Positions 18,601 through 27,183 of a DNA stretch of 64,000 bases are shown here, piece after piece. The DNA comes from UBA4782 sp034430215 (GTDB lineage Bacteria; Chloroflexota; Anaerolineae; Anaerolineales; Anaerolineaceae), in the NCBI GenBank assembly GCA_034430215.1, contig DAOUFE010000036.1:62001-126000 (forward strand). The letters are read 5' to 3'. Numbering within the stretch: position 1 is the stretch's first letter; each line of letters starts with the position of its first letter. A program made the translations under genes and the position numbers. The notes beneath the pieces are model-generated. The model had not been told where the DNA came from. It was given only the letters and a program-made list of their open reading frames with translations, and searched no databases.

Positions 18601-18826
18601 CCCCAGTTATGTGTTTCTTGAAGCCACATTAGGATTATTTAATATCAGCACAGGATATCCCACCTGGGGGACAATTATTTATCAAGCACTTACACAGGGG
18701 GGATTGTATTATGCACAATATCGCCTGTTGGAACCCCTGGCACTGGTCATTATCACCGGGTTGGCTTTTTCATTGTTTGGTTTCACGCTCGAGCAGATCT
18801 TAAATCCACGTCTGCAAAATGAATAA
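15692..18826 (+). CDS. Fused oligopeptide-type ABC permeases (DppB-DppC) with an N-terminal TPR-like region
   Basis: 1044 aa. Residues 1-90 resemble TPR helices (GNASIARFWAQEALRYDSKE, ILEIDPNNESAQKGLKW), followed by an acidic linker and a first membrane helix (about 150-173). A DppB-type permease follows, with its EAA loop near residues 405-432 (DYVILGKSIGLTNGRLERKYILRPS region). A basic linker leads to a DppC-type permease that begins at about 594, carries a 200-residue extracytoplasmic beta-rich insert (about 618-820) and has its EAA loop near 932 (APYIEAAQSYGASNFR). DppB and DppC are normally separate subunits. No ATPase or solute-binding gene is adjacent. No clear ribosome-binding site precedes the ATG. 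Substrate unknown. Confidence 0.8.
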   Translation: MPEPESSSVTFAIKQAHDALQSGNASIARFWAQEALRYDSKEIKALLILAYVCDPQEGIGYLNQILEIDPNNESAQKGLKWIAQKLQEEEIPSTKSSAIRLETAPETKEEEEEITRPIPVGTRKSTKTNNLSGIRKGQARELISSAFRIFRFLGRKALLIFATIFIGIFLTIIIIDRPVTLGFTVKPPQLETNLQKQIEQTIAVYKIEHPSFYYLSEEEQQQVEDDLRAKLINDTGLNLPYLPKHLYWTLNALKFDWGRLRSVNVGLLPMLGFGRVTINLNDVVLKHLPNTMLLAALSNLLVFLLGLPLALVLSRNYGKWFDKFFVMISPLFSIPSWVIGIILVAIFAVWFRLLPTGGMLDTLPPDNPIGYIPIIVKHMALPVLAIFLSMFFQLVYSWRTYFLIYSEEDYVILGKSIGLTNGRLERKYILRPSIAYMLTSFSLLLVSFWQMTMALEVIFDWPGLGWLFIKVGLPNFWGESMYPGEMVIALTIIVAFAYLLGMIVFLLDIIYILVDPRIRVDKSEPVLHEKVFRSKMITHFPKRLPAAFQSDQAGVADGFHQKRNKPAVFFKEHLAHISDWVKINSKTAFRQLLKYPFAFIGFIIIIFLVVGSLIAVIGLPYEKVGALWSGSQMKGQALVPRLAEPSWVNLFRRDKYLSTLIIDSTSEAMNYTRTESDFSNGQRQITLTYTFDYEYANFPTEIYLYFDSEFDTKRPYASLTWITPDGREFNLNGVSAISGTDYDFEANIPVRRLVNKNQHLKNWFVFGQIDPTPINYVLFADPVADEAKLVKGQYTLRVNGITFEEGSTLDAKMVLLGNVYGLAGTDTLRRDLLTPILWGMPIALGFGLMGALATTLLSMVISAAGVWFGGWMDNLIQRMTEINLVLPTLAICVLAYAYLGVNLWVILVIIILLNVFGSPTKNFRSAFLNIKEAPYIEAAQSYGASNFRIIIKYMVPRIVPVMIPQLLILIPSYVFLEATLGLFNISTGYPTWGTIIYQALTQGGLYYAQYRLLEPLALVIITGLAFSLFGFTLEQILNPRLQNE

Positions 18827-18888
18827 GCATATCGGATTAGAGGATCGGAGAGTATGATCTTCCTTCGGTCTATCTTTTCTGTTGTTGA

Positions 18889-18894
18889 TATAAT
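18889..18894 (+). promoter_or_regulatory. -10 box of the C39-like peptidase gene, leaderless layout
   Basis: A perfect TATAAT ends 6 nt before the ATG at 18901, with no ribosome-binding site. The -35 is weak (a TTCGGT-like sequence 19 bp upstream). Confidence 0.5.
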
Positions 18895-18900
18895 AATCCC

Positions 18901-20196
18901 ATGAAAAAGTTTCTAAGAATACTATCAAGATTGTTGATTTTGCTGGTGATCGTGATTGCGATCATTGCAATCGTGCCATCACTGCGATCACGTGCGGCTT
19001 ATCATATTGAACAAACCTGGATAAAAGTGAATTATCTACTTCACCCACCAGAAGAAGAAATTTTTACCCCCGCAACACAGGTAGCAGAAGACATGCAGGC
19101 AACACAGCAGGCTTTAACCGCCCTCGCGCCAACTGCTACCATCACACAGTCTCCTGATCCTGTCATACCAACCACTACACCTACTATCACATCTACACCT
19201 GTTCCAGATAAAGTTGCTCTGACAGGTATTATCTACCAGACTCAAAAAGGATTTTTCAACTACTGTGCTCCTGCCAATCTGTATATGGCTCTTACTTACT
19301 GGGGTTGGCGTGGAGATGTTAATGAAGTCGGCAGCTACCTGAAACCTTTCAATGAAGATAAAAATGTCATGGTCTATGAAATTGCGGACTATGTGGAAGA
19401 AAAAACTGACTATTCGATTGTCACACGATATGGTGGAACCCTGGACGTAGTAAAAAGGCTGTTGGCTGCGGGTTTCCCAGTTTTAATCGAAAAAGGCACC
19501 TATACACGAGACCTGACTGGCAAGATCAGTTGGATGGGTCACTTTAATGTCATTTCTGGCTATGATGATACAACCCGGATGATCATAGTACAGGACTCTC
19601 TCATTTCAAAAGACTATGAAATCCCATACGAAACCATTCAAAAAGAATGGCGTGGATTCAATTATGTATTTCAGGTAATTTATCCTGCGGATCAAGAAGA
19701 ACGGGTTATGTCAGCCCTGGGTGAATATGCAGACGAAGTCACCAGCTATCAAATAGCTGCCCAAATCGCATCGGATGAAGCAGTTAAGCTGACCGGCAAC
19801 GATCAATTCCATGGCTGGTTCAATCGTGGCACCAGCCTGGAACTTTTACAGGATTATTTTGGTTCAGCATCCGCCTATGATCAGGCATTTTTACTACTGC
19901 CTACATTAGATGCTGCCAACCGTCCCTGGCGTATCATGTGGTATGAAACTGGACCGTATTTTTCTTATTACTATACTGGTCGCTATCAGGATGTAATCAA
20001 CCTGGCAACCAACACGATCGATGCTGCCACCCAGCCATATTTTGAAGAAAGCTTTTACTGGCGGGCGCTGGCATACGCAGCACTAGGTGATCTGGATCTG
20101 GCAAAAGAAGATTTTTGCACCAGCCTTAAATATCATCCGAATTTCCCGCCTGCTTTAACTCAGATGCAAAACCTTGGTATGTCGGAATGCCCATAA
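18901..20196 (+). CDS. C39-like cysteine peptidase with C-terminal TPR region
   Basis: 431 aa, anchored by one N-terminal membrane helix (about 5-28) followed by a Thr/Pro-rich linker to about residue 105. The Peptidase_C39_2-type domain (about 107-262) has the putative nucleophile C122 in NYCAPANLYMAL, H214 in MGHFNVISGYDD, and an Asp in VQDSL. The C-terminal 150 residues contain TPR-like helices (YWRALAYAALGDLDLAKEDFCTSLKYHPN). It probably acts on the outside of the membrane; the substrate is unknown. Its stop overlaps the sbcD start (TAATG), which may be fortuitous because the functions do not match. Confidence 0.75.
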   Translation: MKKFLRILSRLLILLVIVIAIIAIVPSLRSRAAYHIEQTWIKVNYLLHPPEEEIFTPATQVAEDMQATQQALTALAPTATITQSPDPVIPTTTPTITSTPVPDKVALTGIIYQTQKGFFNYCAPANLYMALTYWGWRGDVNEVGSYLKPFNEDKNVMVYEIADYVEEKTDYSIVTRYGGTLDVVKRLLAAGFPVLIEKGTYTRDLTGKISWMGHFNVISGYDDTTRMIIVQDSLISKDYEIPYETIQKEWRGFNYVFQVIYPADQEERVMSALGEYADEVTSYQIAAQIASDEAVKLTGNDQFHGWFNRGTSLELLQDYFGSASAYDQAFLLLPTLDAANRPWRIMWYETGPYFSYYYTGRYQDVINLATNTIDAATQPYFEESFYWRALAYAALGDLDLAKEDFCTSLKYHPNFPPALTQMQNLGMSECP

Positions 20197-21440
20197 TGCG
20201 TATTCTACATTTTGCTGATGCTCACATTGATATTGCTACCCAGGGGAAACACGATCCTGTTTCTGGTTTGCCGGTAAGGGTACTGGATTTTCTTAAATCG
20301 CTTGACCAGATCGTGGATACTGCCATCGCTGAAAAAGTGGATATGGTGATCTTTGCTGGTGATGCATACAAAGACCGCACTCCTGTACCAACCTTTCAAA
20401 GAGAATGGGGAAAACGGATCATCCGTCTATCTCAGGCTGAGATTCCTACCCTGCTCCTGGTCGGGAACCATGATATCTCTCCCGCAGTAGGCAGGGCAAA
20501 TACCTTGCATGAGTTCGAAACCTTGCAGGTACCTCATGTCATCGTTGCAAATAAGGTTGCACTTTTCACTCCCGCCCAATTGGAAGGACTACCGTTACAG
20601 ATCATCACCCTGCCCTGGATCTCCCGATCAAATTTCCTGGCTCAACAAGATGAAACAATTTCCATTGAAAAGGTTAACAAAAATATGGAAAACTTGTTGG
20701 ATGGGATGATCAAACTCATGATCGATGACCTTGATCCATCACTCCCTGTAGTGCTCACCGCTCATGCATCAGTCACTGGCGCTACCTTTGGAGCAGAGCG
20801 CAGCGTGATGTTGGGAAATGATATTGTCCTGCCTGGTTCATTGGTGAAGAATCCGATCTTTAATTATGTTGCTCTGGGTCATATCCACAAAGCACAGGAC
20901 GTCAACAAAGGTAGCCAACCGCCTGTTGTGTACCCAGGTTCGATTGAACGGGTTGATTTTGGCGAGATTGCTGATGATAAATTTTTCGTCATAGCCACAA
21001 TCGAAAAAGGAAAATCCACTGAAGTGACATGGCACAAGTTGAACGGTCGAAAATTCATATCGCGATATATCAAGATCAAAGAACAAAAAGATATCCAGCA
21101 GCAAATTCTTGACACGCTTCCCACCCGTGACGAAATGGAAGATGCCATGGTGCGTCTTGAATTGGAATATCCACGTGAATGGGAAAGCTTGATCGATGAA
21201 GCTGAAATTCGAAGACAGGGAGACAAAGCCCTCGAATTTCACCTCATCCGCAAGCCTTTGCTGGATTTGCGATCAAGATTGCCAGTTGATCAAACTATCA
21301 GCAGTATGACACCACTGGATCTTCTAGAATTCTATTGGAAATCAACCGAAATGAAACCAGACGAAATCGAAGAGATGAAGAAGCTGGCTGGCAGTCTGAT
21401 CCAACAGGATACACCTGCGCCAATACCATCAGAGAATTAG
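20196..21440 (+). CDS. sbcD: Nuclease SbcCD subunit D (Mre11-like)
   Basis: 414 aa. Mn-dependent exo/endonuclease that works with SbcC on DNA ends and hairpins. All calcineurin-type phosphoesterase motifs are present: HFADAHID, FAGDAYKDR, LVGNHDIS, LTAHASV and ALGHIHKA. The C-terminal capping domain follows at about residue 290. The ATG at 20196 overlaps the preceding stop (TAATG); an in-frame ATG at 20187 is an alternative. sbcC follows 23 bp downstream. Confidence 0.93.
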   Translation: MRILHFADAHIDIATQGKHDPVSGLPVRVLDFLKSLDQIVDTAIAEKVDMVIFAGDAYKDRTPVPTFQREWGKRIIRLSQAEIPTLLLVGNHDISPAVGRANTLHEFETLQVPHVIVANKVALFTPAQLEGLPLQIITLPWISRSNFLAQQDETISIEKVNKNMENLLDGMIKLMIDDLDPSLPVVLTAHASVTGATFGAERSVMLGNDIVLPGSLVKNPIFNYVALGHIHKAQDVNKGSQPPVVYPGSIERVDFGEIADDKFFVIATIEKGKSTEVTWHKLNGRKFISRYIKIKEQKDIQQQILDTLPTRDEMEDAMVRLELEYPREWESLIDEAEIRRQGDKALEFHLIRKPLLDLRSRLPVDQTISSMTPLDLLEFYWKSTEMKPDEIEEMKKLAGSLIQQDTPAPIPSEN

Positions 21441-21463
21441 GGGATCAGGGGAGACAACTGAAA

Positions 21464-24022
21464 ATGATACCAATCACCCTCAAGCTAGCAGGATTTTTAT
21501 CCTACGCAGAACCCGTTGTGATCGATTTCACCGGTTTTGACCTGGCATGTATTTCCGGTCAAAACGGAGCTGGAAAATCTTCTCTCCTGGATGCCATCAC
21601 CTGGGCATTGTTTGGCATCGCCAGAAAACGGGATGATTCGATCATTAATTCCCGGAAGAAGACAGCAGAAGTTTCCTTCCAGTTTGAATATGAGGGAAAT
21701 ATCTACCGGATCGATCGCAGCCGAACGGCAGGGAAAACCGCTCTTCTTGAATTCTTTATTTATTCAAATGAAGGCTGGCATGTCCTTTCCGAACCAACAA
21801 TGTCTAAAACGGAAGAAATGATCCGGAAAACATTGCGGCTGGATTATGAAACTTTTACCAATGCATCGTTCTTCCTACAGGGTAAAGCCGATCAATTTGC
21901 CCAGCAGACTCCCACAGAACGTAAGAATATTTTGAGCAATATCCTTGGATTGGAAATTTGGGAAGAATATCGCGAGCGAGCTGCAGAGCAGAGAAAAGCA
22001 CTTGAAAATGAATTAAGCGCTGAAACAGCCCGGTTGGAAGAGATCCGTGCTGAGCTGGATCAGGAGGATGCCCGGCGTAAGCGACTACAAGACCTGGAGA
22101 TAGAATTGCAGGTAGCAGCCAAACAGAGTCAGGAGAAGAACCTCCTGATTTCCTCTCTGAGGAAACAATCTGCAGTTTTGGATGAGCAGAAAAAGCTGGT
22201 TGATATTTTAGTGGGTCAGAAGCAGCAAAAAGAAGCCCTGCTTGCACAATTAAAAGACAAGGTCACTACCCTGGATCAAGAAGTACAACATTATCAGGAA
22301 CTCTTCCAAAAAGAAGTTGAAATTAGGACAGCTTATGAGCGCTGGCAGCAAATAGCAGCAGAGCTAAAAGAAATGGATGCTCTCTCTGTTAATTTCAATG
22401 AACAATATCGCCAACGAGCTGAACCCCAGTTGATCATTGAAAAAGAAAAAAGCCGTCTCGAGCAGCAATATCTGCAGCTTTCTGAAGGCGAAAAACAAGT
22501 CAAGACACTCCTCGATATACTGCCCGTTCTGCAGGATGAACTGAAAAGGAACCAGGAAGAAAAATCGAGACTGGAAAAGAGACTTGCTACGCGTACAGAA
22601 TTGGAAAGTTCCCTGCAGGAATTGAATAAGACACAGGCTGATCTAAAAGCGGAAAATAATCGCTTGCGATCAGATATGGATGAGTTGCATGAACGGATCA
22701 ATCACTTAAGCGCAAGTACCGGGGCAGAATGCCCCTTGTGCGGTCAATCATTAGAAAAAGAAGATCGCCTGAAATTGATTGCTTCCCTTGAAAAACAGGG
22801 GAAAGAAAAGGGTGATCGCCACCGCGATAATGCAAAAACCTTGAAAAATGTCCTGGAAGAACAGCAAAGGGTGATTCAATTGCTGGCTGAACTGGAAGAG
22901 GTGCAAAAGCAATTACGGGATACACTACGCCAGATTGACCAGCTATCTGACAGAATTCTTCAGGCGGAAAAAACAATAAACGAATGGCAAAAGCATGGTG
23001 AACCCGAATTACGAAAAATAACCGAGAATTTAGAGAAAGGTTTCTTTGCACAAGAAGCTCGCGCAAATCTCGAGATCATTGATGCAAAATTAAAAGACCT
23101 GGGCTATGACCCTGTATATCATGAAGCTCTACGAAAACAGGAAGAAGAGGAGCGAAAAGCTGCAGACGAGTTGCATGAGTTGGAAAAAGCTCGGGCGGCT
23201 TTTGAACCACTCCAGCGGCAAATGAAAGATACTCGCAGCCAGGTTGAAACTACAGAAAAAGAATTCACAGAAATTTCTCTCAAAAGCCAACAAGCTATTG
23301 AACGTTATGAAGAAGAAAAAAGTGGTTTACCAGATATAGCCACTCAAGAACGTGAATTCTATGATCTAAAAGAGAGAGAAAATACCCTTCGTATGCAAGT
23401 GGGCGGCGCCCAACAAGCGGTGGATGTGTTGAAAGGGCAGCAAGAACGAAAGAAGGAGATCGAAGCCCGTTTATCCGAGTTACGCGAGCAGATCACCCGG
23501 TATCGCACGTTGGAGAGGTCATGCGGAAAAGATGGTGTTCCGGCATTGCTGATCGAGCAGGCGCTGCCCGAACTTGAAACCCAGGCAAATGACATCCTTG
23601 ACCGCCTGACAGCAGGAAGTATGTCTGTACGGTTTGTCACCCAGACGGATTACAAGTCGAAAAAGCGCGATGATAAAAAAGAAACTCTGGATATCATGAT
23701 TCATGATCCAGCAGGTACACGAGCTTACGAATTATTCTCTGGAGGTGAAGCTTTCAGAGTGAATTTTGCCATACGGCTTGCACTGGCTCGCGTGCTGGCA
23801 CAGAGGGCTGGCGCCCGACTGCAAACCCTGGTGATCGATGAAGGGTTTGGAAGCCAGGATACTGAAGGAAAACAGCGCTTGATCGAAGCCATTAACCTGG
23901 TGCAGCATGATTTTAAGAAGATTTTGGTAATCACACACCTGGAAGAGTTGAAAGATGCTTTTCCTGCCAGGATCGAAGTGGAAAAGTCTGGGACAGGTTC
24001 GATTGTTCGAGTGATCACATGA
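21464..24022 (+). CDS. sbcC: Nuclease SbcCD subunit C (Rad50-like SMC ATPase)
   Basis: 852 aa, somewhat shorter than E. coli SbcC. The N-terminal ATPase half carries Walker A GQNGAGKSS with K38 and the FFLQGKADQFAQQTPTERK Q-loop region. Two long coiled-coil arms flank a zinc hook CPLC (C423, C426) in an ECPLCGQSLE context. The C-terminal half has the signature FSGGEAFRVNFAIRLAL, Walker B TLVIDEGFGSQD and the switch histidine in VITHLEEL. The reading frame is open upstream to 21335, but ATG 21464 with GGGGAG upstream gives the expected N-terminus. It overlaps the next gene by 4 nt. Confidence 0.95.
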   Translation: MIPITLKLAGFLSYAEPVVIDFTGFDLACISGQNGAGKSSLLDAITWALFGIARKRDDSIINSRKKTAEVSFQFEYEGNIYRIDRSRTAGKTALLEFFIYSNEGWHVLSEPTMSKTEEMIRKTLRLDYETFTNASFFLQGKADQFAQQTPTERKNILSNILGLEIWEEYRERAAEQRKALENELSAETARLEEIRAELDQEDARRKRLQDLEIELQVAAKQSQEKNLLISSLRKQSAVLDEQKKLVDILVGQKQQKEALLAQLKDKVTTLDQEVQHYQELFQKEVEIRTAYERWQQIAAELKEMDALSVNFNEQYRQRAEPQLIIEKEKSRLEQQYLQLSEGEKQVKTLLDILPVLQDELKRNQEEKSRLEKRLATRTELESSLQELNKTQADLKAENNRLRSDMDELHERINHLSASTGAECPLCGQSLEKEDRLKLIASLEKQGKEKGDRHRDNAKTLKNVLEEQQRVIQLLAELEEVQKQLRDTLRQIDQLSDRILQAEKTINEWQKHGEPELRKITENLEKGFFAQEARANLEIIDAKLKDLGYDPVYHEALRKQEEEERKAADELHELEKARAAFEPLQRQMKDTRSQVETTEKEFTEISLKSQQAIERYEEEKSGLPDIATQEREFYDLKERENTLRMQVGGAQQAVDVLKGQQERKKEIEARLSELREQITRYRTLERSCGKDGVPALLIEQALPELETQANDILDRLTAGSMSVRFVTQTDYKSKKRDDKKETLDIMIHDPAGTRAYELFSGGEAFRVNFAIRLALARVLAQRAGARLQTLVIDEGFGSQDTEGKQRLIEAINLVQHDFKKILVITHLEELKDAFPARIEVEKSGTGSIVRVIT

Positions 24023-25122
24023 GCCAAATTGCTTTGCGGGTTGGAATTCTCCAACGGGTACTGCCCGGTTACCGGAATCTCTTTTTCGATACTCTGGCGA
24101 AAGAACCAGGGGTTCTTGTTTCAGTATTTGCAGGAGAGCCGAGAGAGCAAGAAAACCTGGGGCAGACTGCTCCTCTGATGGTAGCACAACAATTTAAAGC
24201 AAAGAATCTGCATCTCTTTAAGGACAAGTATTACCTGTGTTTCCAGAGAAAATTTCTTGACTGGCTGAAAGAATTTAACCCCGATGTTTTAATCGTCGAA
24301 GCTAATCCTCGTTACCTTCATCTTCCCTCTATGATCCGCTGGATGAAGAAACGGAAGCGCCCTGTCATAGGTTGGGGATTAGGTTCACCTTCCAGTCATA
24401 TACTCTCCAGTGCAGCAAAGTACCTCTGGCTAAAACAGTTCAACGCTCTAATCGCATATAGTGAACAGGGCAGGCAGGAATTCATTGACCTGCACTTTCC
24501 ACCTGAAGCAGTTTTTACAGCTCCCAATGCGGTTACACACCGACCCGATCACCCTCCTATAGAACGACAAGAAATTGATATAGGGGATGCAGTAAAAGTT
24601 TTATTTGTTGGTAGGCTGCAGGGGCGAAAGAATATCGACCTGCTGATCCAGGCATGTGCTGCGCTGCCAAAGTCAATACAGCCATTGCTTGAGATCATCG
24701 GTGATGGACCTGAAAGGGAAAACCTGGAAAAGCTTGCCCGAGAGATTTATCCACACACCACTTTTCATGGTGCAAAATATGGCGCAGAACTGGATTACTT
24801 TTTCCAGAGTGCTGATTTATTTGTGTTGCCGGGTACTGGCGGGCTTGCTATACAGCAGGCGATGACCCATGCTCTGCCTGTGATCGTTGCTGAAGCGGAT
24901 GGAACTCAACGTGACCTGGTGAAAGAGAATAATGGCTGGTTGATTCCCAAAGGAAATGTCTATGCCCTGCGGGATGCCCTTGAGGTTGCACTTGGTGAAC
25001 CCTGTCGTCTGCGCGAAATGGGCAGGGAATCATTTCGCATTGTTCATGACGAAATTAACGTAGATGTAATGGTGAGTCAATTCATGAAAGCGATCCATTA
25101 TGTACTGGGAGAAAAAGAGTGA
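24019..25122 (+). CDS. Glycosyltransferase family 4 protein
   Basis: 367 aa, GT-B fold retaining glycosyltransferase. The N-lobe begins VGILQRVLPGYRNLFFD. The C-lobe has VLFVGRLQGRKNIDLLIQA (sugar-nucleotide binding), LEIIGDGPERENLEKLA, and a weak E-x7-E region (GLAIQQAMTHALPVIV), where the first glutamate is replaced. Donor and acceptor are unknown. The start overlaps the sbcC stop (ATGA) and the stop overlaps the next GT start (GTGA), so it is coupled to both, although its role appears unrelated to DNA repair. Confidence 0.82.
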   Translation: MSQIALRVGILQRVLPGYRNLFFDTLAKEPGVLVSVFAGEPREQENLGQTAPLMVAQQFKAKNLHLFKDKYYLCFQRKFLDWLKEFNPDVLIVEANPRYLHLPSMIRWMKKRKRPVIGWGLGSPSSHILSSAAKYLWLKQFNALIAYSEQGRQEFIDLHFPPEAVFTAPNAVTHRPDHPPIERQEIDIGDAVKVLFVGRLQGRKNIDLLIQACAALPKSIQPLLEIIGDGPERENLEKLAREIYPHTTFHGAKYGAELDYFFQSADLFVLPGTGGLAIQQAMTHALPVIVAEADGTQRDLVKENNGWLIPKGNVYALRDALEVALGEPCRLREMGRESFRIVHDEINVDVMVSQFMKAIHYVLGEKE

Positions 25123-26324
25123 AAATCCTCCTGGTAGCAGATGGACGTAGCCCAATCACCCACCAATGGCTAAAAACCGTCATTAGTATGGAACATGAAA
25201 TGATGCTGGTTTCCACTTTTCCCTGTTCACCTTTGCAGGGAGTCAAAGATCAAACCGTGATCCCAATAGCCTTTTCGGGAATGGCTGGCACTCAGGTAGC
25301 TGGCAGCAACCAGAAAAAGAAAAGATCCAGCAGCCTGGTTCGGAAAGCTCGCAAACCTCTTATGGTACTCCGTTATTGGCTGGGGCCGTTAACTTTGCCC
25401 AAAGCAAAAAAGAAATTGCAGGAAGTAATCGCAGCTTGGCAGCCAGATCTTGTCCATGCATTACGCATCCCATTTGAAGGAATGCTGGCGAGTTGTACAC
25501 CGGCCCATATACCTCTCGTGATCTCCATCTGGGGAAATGACCTCACATTACATACGCGGGGCTCAGCCAGTATGCGTTACTGGACACGTCGAGCTCTGCA
25601 ACGCGCAGATGGTCTGCTTGCTGATGCAAGTAGAGATCTTCGGCTGGGAGTACAGTGGGGATATGAACAACAAAGACCCAAGCTGGTTGTTCCAGGTTCG
25701 GGAGGCATTGACCTGGCTGAAATTCTTCTTTCTGAAGAGAAATCAGATATTTCACGATGGGTCTCTTCTCAAGGACAATATGTGATCAACCCAAGAGGAT
25801 TGCGTCCCGGATACATTAACACCCGAGAATTTTTCCAGGCAGCCCGATTGGTTTTACGACAAAACCCGGAAGTTATTTTTCTTTGTCCTGCAATGGAAGG
25901 GCAGGAAGAAGCTTTACAATATGCCCGGCAATATCAGGTTGAAAAGAATGTCCACCTGTTACCTTATCTGACGCAACCCGAACTCTGGCAGTTATTTCGT
26001 GCCTGTCAGGTTTCTGTCAGCATCAGTACACACGACGGCACACCCAACACCCTGCTTGAAGCTATGTCGTGTGGATGTTTTCCCATTGCGGGCGACCTGG
26101 AAAGCCTGCGGGATTGGATTACTCCTGGAGTGAATGGATTCCTCGTAGATGCATATAAGCCGGATGAAATTGCCCGCGCCATTTTAACAGCTTTAGAAGC
26201 GAAAGATTTGCGGGAGAAAGCTAAAGCTATCAACCTTCAACGGGTCTCGCAAAAAGCAAGCCGTGTTGCGACACAGGAAAAACTACAAACCTTTTTTGAA
26301 CAGGTAAAAAATGCACACAATTAA
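25119..26324 (+). CDS. Glycosyltransferase family 4 protein
   Basis: 401 aa with a GTG start that overlaps the previous stop by 4 nt. The N-lobe starts MKILLVADGRSPITHQWL and contains DLVHALRIPFEG and ISIWGNDLTLHT. The C-lobe ends with the canonical GT4 acidic motif, THDGTPNTLLEAMSCGCFPIAGDLESLRDWI. Probably cytoplasmic, building a cell-surface glycan with its neighbour. The acceptor is not predictable. Confidence 0.83.
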   Translation: MKILLVADGRSPITHQWLKTVISMEHEMMLVSTFPCSPLQGVKDQTVIPIAFSGMAGTQVAGSNQKKKRSSSLVRKARKPLMVLRYWLGPLTLPKAKKKLQEVIAAWQPDLVHALRIPFEGMLASCTPAHIPLVISIWGNDLTLHTRGSASMRYWTRRALQRADGLLADASRDLRLGVQWGYEQQRPKLVVPGSGGIDLAEILLSEEKSDISRWVSSQGQYVINPRGLRPGYINTREFFQAARLVLRQNPEVIFLCPAMEGQEEALQYARQYQVEKNVHLLPYLTQPELWQLFRACQVSVSISTHDGTPNTLLEAMSCGCFPIAGDLESLRDWITPGVNGFLVDAYKPDEIARAILTALEAKDLREKAKAINLQRVSQKASRVATQEKLQTFFEQVKNAHN

Positions 26325-26360
26325 TGGTAGTATGTGTAATAAGTACTTTTGGAGGTAAAA

Positions 26361-26729
26361 ATGACCTATTCAAACCCCGGTGACCTCATCCCATCCAGCG
26401 GTTTCATCACAGAATTGGTATTACGGATAAAACTCATCTGGCGATTGATGATGGATAAGCGTGTCAATCTATTTTTGAAAGCATTACCCGTGTTCAGCGT
26501 CATTTATCTGATTAATCCCATCGACCTCCCTACACCATTGGATGATGCAGCCATTATAGGATTAGGTTTTACCCTGTTCATCGCGCTTTGCCCACAGCAT
26601 ATCGTTCAGGAGCATTTGAACAACCTGCGTCAGGAGTTGCCCAAACACCTGAAAAAAACTGCTACACCCGACATCATCGAAGGGAAATGTGAGCCTGTCC
26701 CCGAGGATAATTCCGAAAATTCAGAATGA
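26361..26729 (+). CDS. Small membrane protein, DUF1232/YkvA-like
   Basis: 122 aa. The central segment has the form LPVFSVIYLINPIDLPTPLDDAAIIGLGFTLFIAL, which matches the YLLSPIDLIPD-type core of DUF1232 proteins and contains two hydrophobic helices. The function of the family is unknown. The C-terminal 40 residues are polar and acidic. ATG 26361 has a perfect GGAGG 5 nt upstream; an upstream in-frame TTG at 26349 was not chosen. Confidence 0.65.
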   Translation: MTYSNPGDLIPSSGFITELVLRIKLIWRLMMDKRVNLFLKALPVFSVIYLINPIDLPTPLDDAAIIGLGFTLFIALCPQHIVQEHLNNLRQELPKHLKKTATPDIIEGKCEPVPEDNSENSE

Positions 26730-26832
26730 AATCATTTTGAAATAAATTTCCCTAAATGTGGTAACCATTTTGCTCTATTCCACTGGTAACTTTGTTTAAT
26801 ATTATAAATATTGACTGTAATGAGGAGATACG

Positions 26833-27063
26833 ATGGCTTACAAGCAATGGAATACACAGAAAGTTCGTTTTTGTGACCATACCGGCAGTAAAGTAAAGTT
26901 GGAGGTCGAAGAAATATATCCTGAAGAATATTTACCAGATCAACCCGCCCATCTACATGCACATCGATGTTCTCATGGCGCTGCATGCAGCACTATGGAT
27001 AAAGTCGCTTGCTTTTGGTCAGGCAGCAATCCTGGGTACGACCCCTTCCAAATGAATGATTAA
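26833..27063 (+). CDS. Small Cys/His-rich protein of unknown function
   Basis: 76 aa, not recognised. It is unusually rich in potential metal ligands: C14, H16, H40, H42, H44, C46, H48, C52 and C60 (motifs FCDHTG, HLHAHRCSHG and CSTMDKVAC), ending with WSGSNPGYDPF. A metal-binding, probably zinc, fold is the simplest reading. GAGGAG lies 6 nt upstream of the ATG and a terminator follows the stop, so it is a real single-gene unit and not a chance frame. Confidence 0.7.
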   Translation: MAYKQWNTQKVRFCDHTGSKVKLEVEEIYPEEYLPDQPAHLHAHRCSHGAACSTMDKVACFWSGSNPGYDPFQMND

Positions 27064-27074
27064 CCTTCATTGTT

Positions 27075-27110
27075 AAGAAAAACCTGCTGGTAACAGCGGG
27101 CTTTTCTTGA
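27075..27110 (+). terminator. Terminator after the small Cys/His-rich gene
   Basis: AAGAAAA-CCTGCTG (27075-27089) pairs with CAGCGGG-CTTTTCTT (27094-27108) around a gtaa loop, with the T-run in the 3' arm. Confidence 0.75.
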
Positions 27111-27183
27111 CTTGAGGGGTAATTATTTGTATAGTATCTACATTGTTATGTGAGTATGACCGTTACAAAATGGAGGTGGATTT

